A DNA stretch of 64,000 bases from Bin87 sp034420475. Lineage in GTDB: Bacteria > Chloroflexota > Dehalococcoidia > Lucifugimonadales > UBA3495. The translations under genes and the position numbers were made by a program. Below, in pieces: positions 43,420 through 51,765 of this stretch. The notes under the pieces were generated by a model. That model ran no database searches. It saw only the letters and a list, made by a program, of their open reading frames with translations, and had not been told where the DNA came from. The first letter of the stretch is position 1. The number at the start of each line of letters is the position of its first letter. Where the stretch lies: contig DAOULH010000034.1 of assembly GCA_034420475.1 (NCBI GenBank), positions 1 to 64,000 on the forward strand. The letters are read 5' to 3'.

Positions 43420-43667
43420 TGCGATTTACGGGCTTCGTCCAAGTTATCCCGTTCCTCTTCCTCGAACCGGCCCATGGCGTCCCACAGGTATTGCCCGACG
43501 GTTTCCCAAGCAGCTCGAATCGCCTCGGCATCCGCTTCCGGGCTGGATTTCCGCCGCGCGGAGAGGCCGGGGTAATAATCCAACGCGCCGGTGAAGTCAA
43601 AGATGCGTGCCATGCCCTCAATGAATGACGGCCTGGCGTAGTTGAAGCGTCGGTACTTCCTAGCCAC
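43398..43667 (-). CDS. hypothetical protein coupled to the DUF2335 gene
   Basis: An 89-residue protein counted from the GTG at 43667, which has GGAGG eight bases upstream. The longer frame would run into the divergent thioesterase gene. The sequence (KYRRFNYARPSFIEGMARIFDFTGALDYY, then DAEAIRAAWETVGQYLWDAMGRFEEEER) is basic at the start and acidic at the end. No family is recognised. Overlap with DUF2335 suggests a two-gene unit. Confidence 0.6.
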   Translation of the reverse strand: MARKYRRFNYARPSFIEGMARIFDFTGALDYYPGLSARRKSSPEADAEAIRAAWETVGQYLWDAMGRFEEEERDNLDEARKSQCANRTK

Positions 43668-43791
43668 GGTGATAGCCTCCGGCCCGCTCCGAGCCCAGCC
43701 TATTGGCGCACCCGTGAATGGGCGCCGTTGCGCAACTATAATAGCATACGGCTTTACCGGAGCCGAAACTGCTTCGAGGATAACAATAGCG

Positions 43792-44211
43792 ATGAGTGAA
43801 CAAAGCAGCAGCGTGAATATGGGCTTGTCCCCCGGCCTGATCGGCCGGCGGGAAGTGTTGGTGTGCGAGCACAACGTCGCGCCCCACGTCGCCAAGCTCA
43901 GCACCCCAAGCATGATCCGGGCCATGGAGCAAGCCTCGCAGCGGGCTATCCTGGATCACCTCCCGCCGGAGCAATCCACCGTCGGGTTCGAGGTCAACAT
44001 CCGCCATGTGGCCGGCGCGGATATTGGCGCCACGGTGGTGGCCGTCGCCGAGTTGGAGCGCATCGACGGTCGGTGGCTCTATTTCAAGGTGGAAGCGCTG
44101 GACGGAGACCGCACCATCGGCGTCGGGACGCACCGCCGGGCCATCATCACCCTGCCGCCCGAGGCGACCAACCGCGGCGGCGGCAACGACAGCCACACCC
44201 ACGAGCTATGA
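43792..44211 (+). CDS. FlK-like hotdog thioesterase
   Basis: A 139-residue protein resembling fluoroacetyl-CoA thioesterase. The ATG at 43792 is chosen because hotdog homology begins at GLSPGLIGRREVLVCEHN. STPSMIRAMEQASQRAI holds the Thr/Ser and Glu of the active site, and VGFEVNIRHVAGADIG the His. The segment IDGRWLYFKVEALDGDRTIGVGTHRR forms the last strands. It probably hydrolyses a small acyl-CoA. Confidence 0.75.
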   Translation: MSEQSSSVNMGLSPGLIGRREVLVCEHNVAPHVAKLSTPSMIRAMEQASQRAILDHLPPEQSTVGFEVNIRHVAGADIGATVVAVAELERIDGRWLYFKVEALDGDRTIGVGTHRRAIITLPPEATNRGGGNDSHTHEL

Positions 44212-44232
44212 ATACCGGCGCGATCCGCGACG

Positions 44233-44312
44233 CGAAAGGGCGGGTTCAATATCCGCCCTTTCGTTGCTGTAAAGAAAAAGAACCGGCGCTGGGGGTGAAG
44301 AGCGCCGGTTCT
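44233..44312. terminator. double hairpin between convergent genes
   Basis: CGAAAGGGCGG/CCGCCCTTTCG (11 bp, 44233-44263) is followed by AGAACCGGCGCT/AGCGCCGGTTCT (12 bp, 44279-44312). One may serve the thioesterase gene and the other the convergent NHL gene. Confidence 0.7.
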
Positions 44313-44353
44313 GGGGAAGAAATGTCAGAACACTTCCCGGATGTACCGCCAGG

Positions 44354-45403
44354 TTACAGGTTGAACTGCGGGTCCAGGTAGGTGTCGTCCTTTTCGTAAA
44401 CCTGCAGCCGTGACCGCAGGGTGTCGCACACCAGCAGCCGGTTGTTGGCCCGGTCGAAGTTGACGCCCATGGGCATCCGGAAGGTGCGCTGCTGCTGCTC
44501 CAGGTCGGGGACCCGGCGGCGTGCCTTCACCATGTCGGGGTTGGCGTTGAGCGACAGGTCGCCCCATTCCGACACCTCGGTGGCGTCCCCTTCCAGGTAA
44601 GCCAAAGGACGAGCGTCGGCATCGTAGATCACGACGCGCTCGTTCATCCAGTCCGCCACGTACACGTCGCCCTCGTTGTCGATGGTGACGTCCAGCGGGT
44701 GGTTGAGCTCACCGGAGCGGGTGCCGCGGCTGCCGAAGGTGCGCAGGTGGGTTCCGCCCGCCGTGTACTTCTGCACGCGGTGGTTGCCCCAGTCGGCGAT
44801 GTAAAGGTCGCCGGCATCGTCGATGGCGATGCCCGAGGGCATCTCCAGGTCCTCGGCGCCGTTGCCCTTGGTGCCGAAGCCTCCCAGGTAATCGCCGTCC
44901 TTGCTGAACTTCTGGACGCGGCTGCTCTTGGCCGAAACCACCCAGAGGTTGTCGTCGGCGTCAAAAGCCAATCCGGCGGCGCCGCTGAGCTGGCCTTCGC
45001 CATCACCGGCTTCGCCCCAGTGCTTCACCAGGTTTCCGTCGGCGTCGAACACGGCGACCATGTTCTTCCACTCGTCGGAAGCGTAAACGCTGCCGGCGGA
45101 ATCGATGGCAATGCCAGTGATCCACTCGAAGAGGCCCCTGGAGCTGGCCTGGTAGGCAATGCCTTCACGGCCGAATTCACCCAGGAATTCCTCGCCGCCC
45201 TTGCCGTCGGTGTTGCCGATGGTGCACTTGGTGATGCGGGCGCTGGGGTTCTGCTCACCGCCGCGGTTGGCGACGTACATCGTGCCGTCATCAAGGGTCG
45301 CCACGCCAACGGGCTGGCTGAAACCCATGCCCACCTGCCCCTGGCGGCCCACATTCTTGATGTACAGCCATGCCCGACCGCTTGCTACGGTATTCTGAGG
45401 CAT
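44354..45403 (-). CDS. NHL-repeat beta-propeller protein
   Basis: A 349-residue protein counted from the ATG at 45403, with GGAGG eight bases upstream. About six NHL repeats are visible, for example QPVGVATLDDGTMYVAN, ITGIAIDSAGSVYASDE, GAAGLAFDADDNLWVVS, PSGIAIDDAGDLYIADWGNHRVQKY and HPLDVTIDNEGDVYVADWMNERV. No signal peptide is seen. It is the last gene of a DUF1800-DUF1501-NHL unit and could be a sensor or scaffold partner. Confidence 0.8.
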   Translation of the reverse strand: MPQNTVASGRAWLYIKNVGRQGQVGMGFSQPVGVATLDDGTMYVANRGGEQNPSARITKCTIGNTDGKGGEEFLGEFGREGIAYQASSRGLFEWITGIAIDSAGSVYASDEWKNMVAVFDADGNLVKHWGEAGDGEGQLSGAAGLAFDADDNLWVVSAKSSRVQKFSKDGDYLGGFGTKGNGAEDLEMPSGIAIDDAGDLYIADWGNHRVQKYTAGGTHLRTFGSRGTRSGELNHPLDVTIDNEGDVYVADWMNERVVIYDADARPLAYLEGDATEVSEWGDLSLNANPDMVKARRRVPDLEQQQRTFRMPMGVNFDRANNRLLVCDTLRSRLQVYEKDDTYLDPQFNL

Positions 45404-45490
45404 AGTTTTTCCTCCACTTGAAATGCGTTGGACCGGCGGCACCGCAGCCGATTGGCCACGCCGCCGCCGTTTTTAGCTGGGCCGTTGGAC

Positions 45491-46624
45491 TTACTTCTTG
45501 ATGATGTCCAGCTTCGGGAAGGCGCCGTTGACGATAGGGTTGGCGTCCATGCCAAGCCAGTCCTCAACGATGCTGGAGTACGCGCCGCGGAAGTCGTAGT
45601 TGGGAACCAGGTCGCCCTGTTCCAGGTCCTCGGCCTTGCGGGACGGGTACTCACCGTAGAAGCCACCCTGGACGCTGTCGCCGATGGCGAAGGCTACGCC
45701 GGCAGCGCCGTGGTCGGTGCCGGAGCCGTTGTCGCGGACGCGGCGGCCGAACTCGGAGAACAGGTACATGACGATGTTCTCGCCGGTGTTGTGCTCCTTC
45801 ATGTCCTCGAAGAAGGCGCTGATGCCCTCGGAAACTTCCTTCCACAGCACCGGGTGGGCCGCGGCCTCACCGGCGTGGGTGTCGAAGCTGCCGTGCTGGG
45901 TGTAGAAGATCTTCGTGCCCAGATCGGCCATGTACACCTGGGCGATGTCACGCAGGTGGGAGGCGATGGGGCTGTTGGGGTACTCGACGTTGCTGGAGTA
46001 CCGCTCCGGCGCAACCTTCACAATGTCGGCGCCAACCATGGCGTCCGTGCCGGTGGAGCGCAGGTAGTCGTTCACAAAGCTGCCGCCCACGGTGGGAGCG
46101 TACATCTTGGAGAACAGGTCAAGAGCCTTGGAGCGCTGGTCAACGTCGGCGATGCCGGTGAGCAGGCCATAGGTGCTCAGGTCGGCGATGGCGGCTACGG
46201 GGACGCCGGGGACGGCCAGCGCGCGGGGCAGGCCGTGGCCGAAGTTGATGGCCGTCAGCACGTTTTCCTTGTTCGGGTCCATCTCGCGAGCGACGCGGCC
46301 GGCCCAACCCTCGGTGCCAACCTTGTCCGGCTCACAGGTGTGCCAGATGTCCATGCTGCGGAAGTGCGAGCGGGGGCTGTCGGCGTAGCCGATGCCATGG
46401 ATGACGGCGACCTTGCCCTGGTCAAAGAGCTCCTTCATGGGGCCCATGGTGGGGGCGAAGCCGAGCTCGTCGTTGACCGGGATGATGTCTTCGCGCTCGT
46501 AACGAACCGCCGGGCGGTTGTCGTAGTACGTCGCGTCGTTGTAGGGGATCACCGTGTTGAAGTAGTCGTTGCCGCCGGTGAGCTGCAGGACCACGATGAC
46601 CGGATCTTTCTTGGTGGAGGTCAT
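45491..46624 (-). CDS. DUF1501 family protein
   Basis: A 377-residue protein counted from the ATG at 46624, which has AAGGAG upstream. It opens VIVVLQLTGGNDYFNTVIPYND, with the sulfatase-like pattern of DUF1501, and shows HGIGYADSPRSHFRSMDIWHT, FDTHAGEAAAHPVLW and YLFSEFGRRVRDNGSGTDHGAAG, the likely metal site. Most DUF1501 proteins have a Tat signal; this one has none. The gene sits between DUF1800 and an NHL gene, a known recurring neighbourhood. Confidence 0.85.
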   Translation of the reverse strand: MTSTKKDPVIVVLQLTGGNDYFNTVIPYNDATYYDNRPAVRYEREDIIPVNDELGFAPTMGPMKELFDQGKVAVIHGIGYADSPRSHFRSMDIWHTCEPDKVGTEGWAGRVAREMDPNKENVLTAINFGHGLPRALAVPGVPVAAIADLSTYGLLTGIADVDQRSKALDLFSKMYAPTVGGSFVNDYLRSTGTDAMVGADIVKVAPERYSSNVEYPNSPIASHLRDIAQVYMADLGTKIFYTQHGSFDTHAGEAAAHPVLWKEVSEGISAFFEDMKEHNTGENIVMYLFSEFGRRVRDNGSGTDHGAAGVAFAIGDSVQGGFYGEYPSRKAEDLEQGDLVPNYDFRGAYSSIVEDWLGMDANPIVNGAFPKLDIIKK

Positions 46625-46719
46625 TGCGTATGCTCCTTGTCTGATGTGCGTTTCGTCGGATGACGAGTTGTGGCGATGGACAGGCCGGAAAGTTGCCGGC
46701 CCGTCCAGCACCTTCCGGT

Positions 46720-48120
46720 TTAGCCGAACTGGTACTCGGTGGTGGCGCTGATCAGGGCCATGGTCTCACCGATACGAGTCGCGGTGGAGATCCGGTCGTC
46801 CCAGTTGACGTCGCCGCCGGAGCGGACGTGCTCGGCCAGCTGGCCGCGGGTCTCCTCGCTGAGCTCGATGAAGCCCATGTACTCGGTGCAGGCGTTCAGC
46901 AGGTGGTCCGGGGTGGTTACGCCGTCGTCCCGCATACGGTCGACGATGTCCTGCATACCGGGCAGATCCGGGTTGGAAACGCGGTCGGCCACGAAGTTGA
47001 TGCGGGCCAGCAGGGCGCCGGAGTTGATCCACTCCAGGCCGGTGTGCCAACCTTCCACCGACGGCGGGTCCAGGATGGACTGGCCCATGTAGGTGGGCTC
47101 CTTGCCGATGTTCAGGACGCCGGGATCCGGGTTCTCGAACAGGCCGACCATCCGAAGGGTGCCGGCGACCACTTCGGCCGGGCTCTTGATCTTCTGGTAG
47201 CGGGCGTCCTTGAACCACTGGGAGTTGAACATGTGGCGCAGGACGGCCTTCATCTCGAAGCCGGACTGCTCGAACACGTCTATCATCTCTTCCAGCGCGT
47301 CCTCATCGCGGGCCGGCTCAATGGTCCAGGCCGGAACCTGGGGCTCGTCGGCGACGAAGAAGTTGTAGAGGTGGCGACAGATGAAGCGGGAGGTGGCCGG
47401 CTCTTCGAGGATGATGTCGATGATGTCCTCGCCGTCGAAGTTGCCGGTGCGGCCCAGGAAGGTCTTTTCACCGAAGTCGTGGTCGGCTTCGTTGTAGGAG
47501 AACTTCCACGGATAGCGGCCGTACGGAGCGCGCGGCAGCTTGGCCTGAATGGTCCAGCCGGTGAAGGCACGCGAGCACTCGCGAACGTCGACCTCGGTGT
47601 AGTTGGAAACGCCCATGGAGAACAGTTCCAGGAGCTCGCGGCCCCAGTTCTCGTTCACGGCGTCCCGGTGGTTCTCGTTGTTGTCCAGCCAGAAAATCAT
47701 GGCCGGGTTCTTGGACAGTTCGATCAGAATGTCCCGATAGTTACCCATGCCGTGCTCGCGCAACATGTCGATCTGCTCGAGCAGCTGGTCGCAGTTGTCA
47801 ACCTTGGAGTTGCCGGTCGCGAACACGTGGTGCCAGAACAGCGTCATCTTCTCTTCCAGGGGCCGGTCGCTGGATACCATGTTGTACATCCAGTTGGCCT
47901 GGCCGGAGAAGGGAACGCCGCCGGGGAGCAAGAAGCTGGGGTGGTACCGGAGCAGGAGAGCCATCTTCCCACCCTCGCGGTTTGCAGGGGGATCGATCAG
48001 CTCTTCCACGGTGGCTTCGTAACCCTGGGCAACGCATCGCTCCAGCTCTGCGCGGTTGGCGCCAAAGCCGGCGCGCCGCATCAGGTGGGCCATCAATGCC
48101 AGGTCATCCTTTTGTGACAT
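46720..48120 (-). CDS. DUF1800 family protein
   Basis: A 466-residue protein counted from the ATG at 48120, with GGAGG seven bases upstream. Typical DUF1800 features are MRRAGFGANRAELERCVAQGYEATVEELID, LRYHPSFLLPG, KMTLFWHHVF, NWGRELLELFSMGVSNYTEVDVRE and RAFTGWTI. It has no signal peptide. DUF1800 genes are almost always next to DUF1501. A role in polysaccharide handling or secretion has been suggested for the pair but is unproven. Confidence 0.88.
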   Translation of the reverse strand: MSQKDDLALMAHLMRRAGFGANRAELERCVAQGYEATVEELIDPPANREGGKMALLLRYHPSFLLPGGVPFSGQANWMYNMVSSDRPLEEKMTLFWHHVFATGNSKVDNCDQLLEQIDMLREHGMGNYRDILIELSKNPAMIFWLDNNENHRDAVNENWGRELLELFSMGVSNYTEVDVRECSRAFTGWTIQAKLPRAPYGRYPWKFSYNEADHDFGEKTFLGRTGNFDGEDIIDIILEEPATSRFICRHLYNFFVADEPQVPAWTIEPARDEDALEEMIDVFEQSGFEMKAVLRHMFNSQWFKDARYQKIKSPAEVVAGTLRMVGLFENPDPGVLNIGKEPTYMGQSILDPPSVEGWHTGLEWINSGALLARINFVADRVSNPDLPGMQDIVDRMRDDGVTTPDHLLNACTEYMGFIELSEETRGQLAEHVRSGGDVNWDDRISTATRIGETMALISATTEYQFG

Positions 48121-48318
48121 CCTGTGCCTCCTTCCTTCGATTTGATGCCGTTTTTGCCGGGATTCCATGCGCCGTTCCCGGTCTCACGACGGTTGCCGCT
48201 AGTGTAATTTAGTTGCCGCACCCTGTCAACAAATCGGCGTATCGCTCAAATTTGATAATGATTATAAACTGGTAACGAAGGGCAAAGACGGGGCAAGGCG
48301 CTAGAGGTCCCCCGGTGG

Positions 48319-48528
48319 TTAGGCCCACTCAAATTCGTCTCTGGATCTGCCAAATTGCCGGATGATCCCGATCACTGTGCCAACTTTCAAATCTCGGCTG
48401 CTCCAGTTAGGAATGGCAGCCTGCGCACGATTTTCGGGGTTTATCCACATCTCGTGGCCGCCGCGTCTCTGCCGGTCAGAACGGCAATTCAGCCGACGCA
48501 ACTTGCGGGTAAGTTCCCGGTAGGTCAA
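48319..48528 (-). CDS. hicA: HicA-like toxin
   Basis: A 69-residue mRNA interferase-like protein. MTYRELTRKLRRLNC is the N-terminal helix, and GGHEMWINPENRAQAAIPNW holds the catalytic His (about residue 25). DLKVGTVIGIIRQFG closes the double-stranded-RNA-binding-like fold. Its start overlaps the antitoxin stop by four bases. The antitoxin gene comes first, the reverse of the usual hicAB order. Confidence 0.8.
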   Translation of the reverse strand: MTYRELTRKLRRLNCRSDRQRRGGHEMWINPENRAQAAIPNWSSRDLKVGTVIGIIRQFGRSRDEFEWA

Positions 48529-48773
48529 GCTGTGACAGTAACCTCGCCGGTCTGCACCGGCCTCTCCACCAGTGCGGTTGGCAGTCCCAATCCGCGTTCC
48601 TGGTAAGACTGTATAAAGGCTTCTGCCATGCCTTCCAGGATGTACAACGTTTCGGCTGGGGAGTCTCCCCAGGCGCAGCAGCCCGGCAGAGCCGGTATTT
48701 CCGCCATGTACTTATCATCCTCAGTGCTATCAGCGGGTTCGTACATTACGTAGGCAAGCTTGTACCGCTTCAT
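48525..48773 (-). CDS. hicB: HicB-like antitoxin
   Basis: An 82-residue protein counted from the ATG at 48773 (MKRYKLAYVMYEPAD); a longer frame to 48869 adds residues outside the fold. EDDKYMAEIPALPGCCAWGDSPAETLYILEGMAEAFIQ is the classical partial RNase-H-like HicB domain. No C-terminal DNA-binding domain follows, so operator binding must come from elsewhere or be absent. Confidence 0.8.
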   Translation of the reverse strand: MKRYKLAYVMYEPADSTEDDKYMAEIPALPGCCAWGDSPAETLYILEGMAEAFIQSYQERGLGLPTALVERPVQTGEVTVTA

Positions 48774-48880
48774 TTGACGCAGACCCTCCGGCCATTCTTT
48801 CCGCTGAAACGATAGCAAACGGGCCGGGCTGGCCGCAAGATAGCCACCCCGGATCAGCTCGGCCGCCACAGGGAAACGGG

Positions 48881-48964
48881 GCGGCCGGAGTAGAAACCGT
48901 GCTTAGCGGGCGTATTCCGGGGCGCGGCGGAATCGTTGCCGCGCCCCGGTCCTGCTCCGGCCGC
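48881..48964. terminator. nested palindrome after the LRR gene
   Basis: An inner stem CCGGGGCGCGG/CCGCGCCCCGG (11 bp, 48917-48949) lies inside an outer stem GCGGCCGGAG/CTCCGGCCGC (10 bp, 48881-48890 with 48955-48964). It follows the stop of the leucine-rich-repeat gene on the minus strand. T runs are absent. Confidence 0.5.
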
Positions 48965-48979
48965 TCGTCTCCAGGCCCA

Positions 48980-50800
48980 TCAGCAAACCGGCAGATCCAG
49001 TTCGTCCAGGTCGTTCTGGTCAACGCTGAACAGCGCCGCCGGAATGCACCCGCTCAATTCGTTCCTGATGACGTACAGCAGCATCAACTCGGTCAACTCG
49101 GTCAACTCTGTCGGTATCTGGCCGGTCAATTGATTGGTATCCAGGTGCAGTTGCTCCAGTTTGGCAAGCCTGCCCAACTGCGGCGGTATGGAGCCACTCA
49201 ACCGGTTGTTGTCCAGGTGCAGTTCCTCCAGATTTGCCAGGTTGCCCAACTGCGGCGGTATGGAGCCACTCAACTGGTTCCGGTTGACGTTCAATACCTT
49301 CAGCTCGGTCAGCCTTCCCAGTTGCCCGGGAATCGCTCCCTCCAGTTCATTCTCGAGAAGATACAACGATTCCAGTTTCGGGAGGCTCCCCAACTCGTCC
49401 GGTATCTGGCCGGTCAGCCGGTTGCTGTTCAAGAGCAAATGCTTCAGTTCGGTCAAATCGCCCAACTCCGTAGGGATTTCTCCGGTCAGCATATTATTGG
49501 AAAGGTTCAGCGTCTCGATTTTGGCCAGATCGCTCAGCGCCGACGGTATCTCCCCGGTCAGGTCGTTGTTGTCCAGGCGCAGATATTCCAAATTGGACAG
49601 ATCTCCAAGTTGCGCCGGGATGGGTCCGCTGAGTTTGTTGTCGTACAGAGCGATCCACTCCAAGTTTGCCAGCTCGCCCAACTCGGGCGGGATCGGGCCG
49701 GTCAGTCCATTTTCGCGCAGGGTCAGTCCCCGCAGGTTGGTGAGATTGCCCAGTTCGGCCGGTAACGGGCCGGTCAGCTGGTTGCTGCGTATGCCCAAGT
49801 AGCTCAGCCTGGACAGTTTACCCAACTCAGGCGGTATGTTGCCGGTGAATTCATTCTGGCTCAGCCACAGAGCGCCGAGGTTGGAGAGACTACCCAACTC
49901 GTCCGGTAACTCGCCCGTCAGCTTGTTGCCGTCCAGATCAATGGTCCTCAGGTTGGTGAGGCCAATTATCTCGGGCGGTATTGCACCGGTCAGTTCGTTG
50001 TTCCACAACTCCAGATCGGTGAGATTGCTGAGACGACCCAACTGGGGCGGTATCGGCCCGCTGAGTCGGTTGTGATCGAATGACAGCACGGTCAAATTGG
50101 TGAGGTTGCCAATTTCCGCCGGTATCTCTCCGCTGATCCTGTTGCCATCCATATCCAGCGTGTCCAGGCTGGTCAGATTGCCCAACTCCGGCGGCAGTTG
50201 GCCGCTCAGGCCGTTGTTGTCCAGGTAGAGAACCAGAACGCAGCCGTCGCCGTCGGTGGATACGCCGAACCAGGTGCCGATGGGAGCGTCGTCACTCAAC
50301 CAGTTGACGCTGTTCCTCCAGTTGGGCCCGTCGGTGGCGTTGTACAAAGCCTCCAGCGCGGCCCGGTCGCCGGCGCAGGCCGCCGGGCCTCCGCTGAGCC
50401 TGATCAGGTCCGACCATGGCGACCATTGCGGTTTCCCATAACGCTCGGCGCTGCCGCCGACGATGAACCAGTAGGCCTCCCCCGGCGTAAGGCGCGTGAC
50501 GGTGTAGGAAGTCTGGCCGTTGTTGGCGATACTCACGGAAACGAACGCTTCTCGCCAGTCCCGGTTGGATGCCCTGGCCTCCGCGTAGTCTTTGGACGAA
50601 ATCCAACCGATGCGGTAGAAGTTCGCCGAAGCAACGGCCGTCCAAGTGACCACCACCTCGCCGGGGTTGGCTCCGGCAGCCACCTGGGGCTTGCCGAAGT
50701 TCGTCGGATCGCTCTGGGCCGCCACCGGCATCCCTTGCCCATTGGCAACGACCAACAGGGCAGCCACAAAAAACGCTGCGATAGCTATGCTGATTTTCAC
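48980..50800 (-). CDS. secreted leucine-rich repeat protein with fibronectin-like domain
   Basis: A 606-residue exported protein. Residues 1-29 are a signal peptide (MKISIAIAAFFVAALLVVANG, cleavage near AAQS). Residues about 35-130 resemble a fibronectin type III domain (GEVVVTWTAVASANFYRIGW). CAGDRAALEALYNATDGPNW is the cap that often precedes plant-type LRRs. About 17 repeats of 24 residues follow, of the type LxxLxLxxNxLSGxIPxxLGxL. The protein ends GCIPAALFSVDQNDLDELDLPVC. A binding or adhesion role outside the cell is likely. Confidence 0.85.
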   Translation of the reverse strand: MKISIAIAAFFVAALLVVANGQGMPVAAQSDPTNFGKPQVAAGANPGEVVVTWTAVASANFYRIGWISSKDYAEARASNRDWREAFVSVSIANNGQTSYTVTRLTPGEAYWFIVGGSAERYGKPQWSPWSDLIRLSGGPAACAGDRAALEALYNATDGPNWRNSVNWLSDDAPIGTWFGVSTDGDGCVLVLYLDNNGLSGQLPPELGNLTSLDTLDMDGNRISGEIPAEIGNLTNLTVLSFDHNRLSGPIPPQLGRLSNLTDLELWNNELTGAIPPEIIGLTNLRTIDLDGNKLTGELPDELGSLSNLGALWLSQNEFTGNIPPELGKLSRLSYLGIRSNQLTGPLPAELGNLTNLRGLTLRENGLTGPIPPELGELANLEWIALYDNKLSGPIPAQLGDLSNLEYLRLDNNDLTGEIPSALSDLAKIETLNLSNNMLTGEIPTELGDLTELKHLLLNSNRLTGQIPDELGSLPKLESLYLLENELEGAIPGQLGRLTELKVLNVNRNQLSGSIPPQLGNLANLEELHLDNNRLSGSIPPQLGRLAKLEQLHLDTNQLTGQIPTELTELTELMLLYVIRNELSGCIPAALFSVDQNDLDELDLPVC

Positions 50801-50883
50801 GGACCTGGCTCCTTATGCAGGTTGTTGGTCTTATCCGAGCGTCGTCGGTTTTGGGAACGACAGACCAATCCGCCCCGGGCAGA

Positions 50884-51318
50884 TTACTTCGGCACCGCCC
50901 AGGCCGGCGGCGGGGCGTGCGTCACCGACGGATCATCGTCCGCAGGAATCTGGGCGATCAGCCGGCCGTTTTCCACCTTCACGTCGTGATAGAACAGCTG
51001 CGCCCGGGGCCCGTTCACGCACACTCCCTGCCCTTCTTCAAAGCGCCAGCCGTGGTCGGGACACAGGAAGCTCTTGTCCCACTTCACCACCCGACCGAAG
51101 GCGTGGGGACACACCATGGACAGCAGCCGGTATTGCCCATCCCGGGCCTTGGCCAGCCAGTGCTCCTCGCCATTCTCCAACCGCACCCGCGCCGGCAGTT
51201 CCTTGAAATCGCCCACCGCTCCCAGGTCAACCCGGCGTGCCGGGGCCATCTTGTTCTTGCCGATGTCGGCGGGATCGGTGTACATGCGCCGGCGGCGGTG
51301 GTAGATGTTTTCGCTCAT
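50884..51318 (-). CDS. Rieske [2Fe-2S] domain protein
   Basis: A 144-residue soluble protein. CPHAFGRVVKWDKSFLCPDHGWRF supplies the two Cys and two His ligands (CxH...CxxH, about residues 70-93). There is no membrane anchor or oxygenase domain, so it may be a ferredoxin component of an oxygenase, or part of another electron-transfer chain. The neighbouring 101-residue gene upstream runs the same way. Confidence 0.8.
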   Translation of the reverse strand: MSENIYHRRRRMYTDPADIGKNKMAPARRVDLGAVGDFKELPARVRLENGEEHWLAKARDGQYRLLSMVCPHAFGRVVKWDKSFLCPDHGWRFEEGQGVCVNGPRAQLFYHDVKVENGRLIAQIPADDDPSVTHAPPPAWAVPK

Positions 51319-51407
51319 GGCCGTTCTCCTTCAGGGCGTCACCCGGTCGCCCGTCGCCGCTCCGGCGGCGGTACGCGGTTGACGGACGGTACGCGGGACG
51401 GAGATCA

Positions 51408-51713
51408 TCAGTCCGTGGGCAGCCCCCCAAAGGCTTCTTCCATGGTGATGATCGGGAATATCTCGGTCCGGTTCCAGGTGGCCAGCCCCATGTCGATCAC
51501 GGCGTCGTCCACCGCGTGGGCGTCCGGCCCGTCCAGGACCAGCCAGGTCTGATGCGACGACTTCCCCACCCAACCGCCGCGGTACTCGCAACCCCGGCTC
51601 GCCAGCGTCTCGGTCAGCTCCGCCGACATCCGCAGGACCCGGTCGCGCACCCCCAGGTCAACCCCGGGGCATCGCTCCGGGGCGTGTTCCAGCGAAATCA
51701 TGTACAGGGCCAT
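51408..51713 (-). CDS. small ferredoxin-like-fold protein
   Basis: A 101-residue protein with AAGGA before its ATG. The sequence (MALYMISLEHAPERCPG, TWLVLDGPDAHAVDDAVIDMGLATWNRTEIFPIITMEEAFGG) resembles alpha-beta sandwich proteins of the DUF3303/GYD or muconolactone isomerase-like kind. No active site is recognised. It sits between the cobalamin-binding protein and the Rieske protein on the same strand. Confidence 0.5.
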   Translation of the reverse strand: MALYMISLEHAPERCPGVDLGVRDRVLRMSAELTETLASRGCEYRGGWVGKSSHQTWLVLDGPDAHAVDDAVIDMGLATWNRTEIFPIITMEEAFGGLPTD

Positions 51714-51765
51714 ACGCGTTTCCTTATCGATCAGGGCAGAGTAGAGTAGGGTAGGGTGAAGCAGC

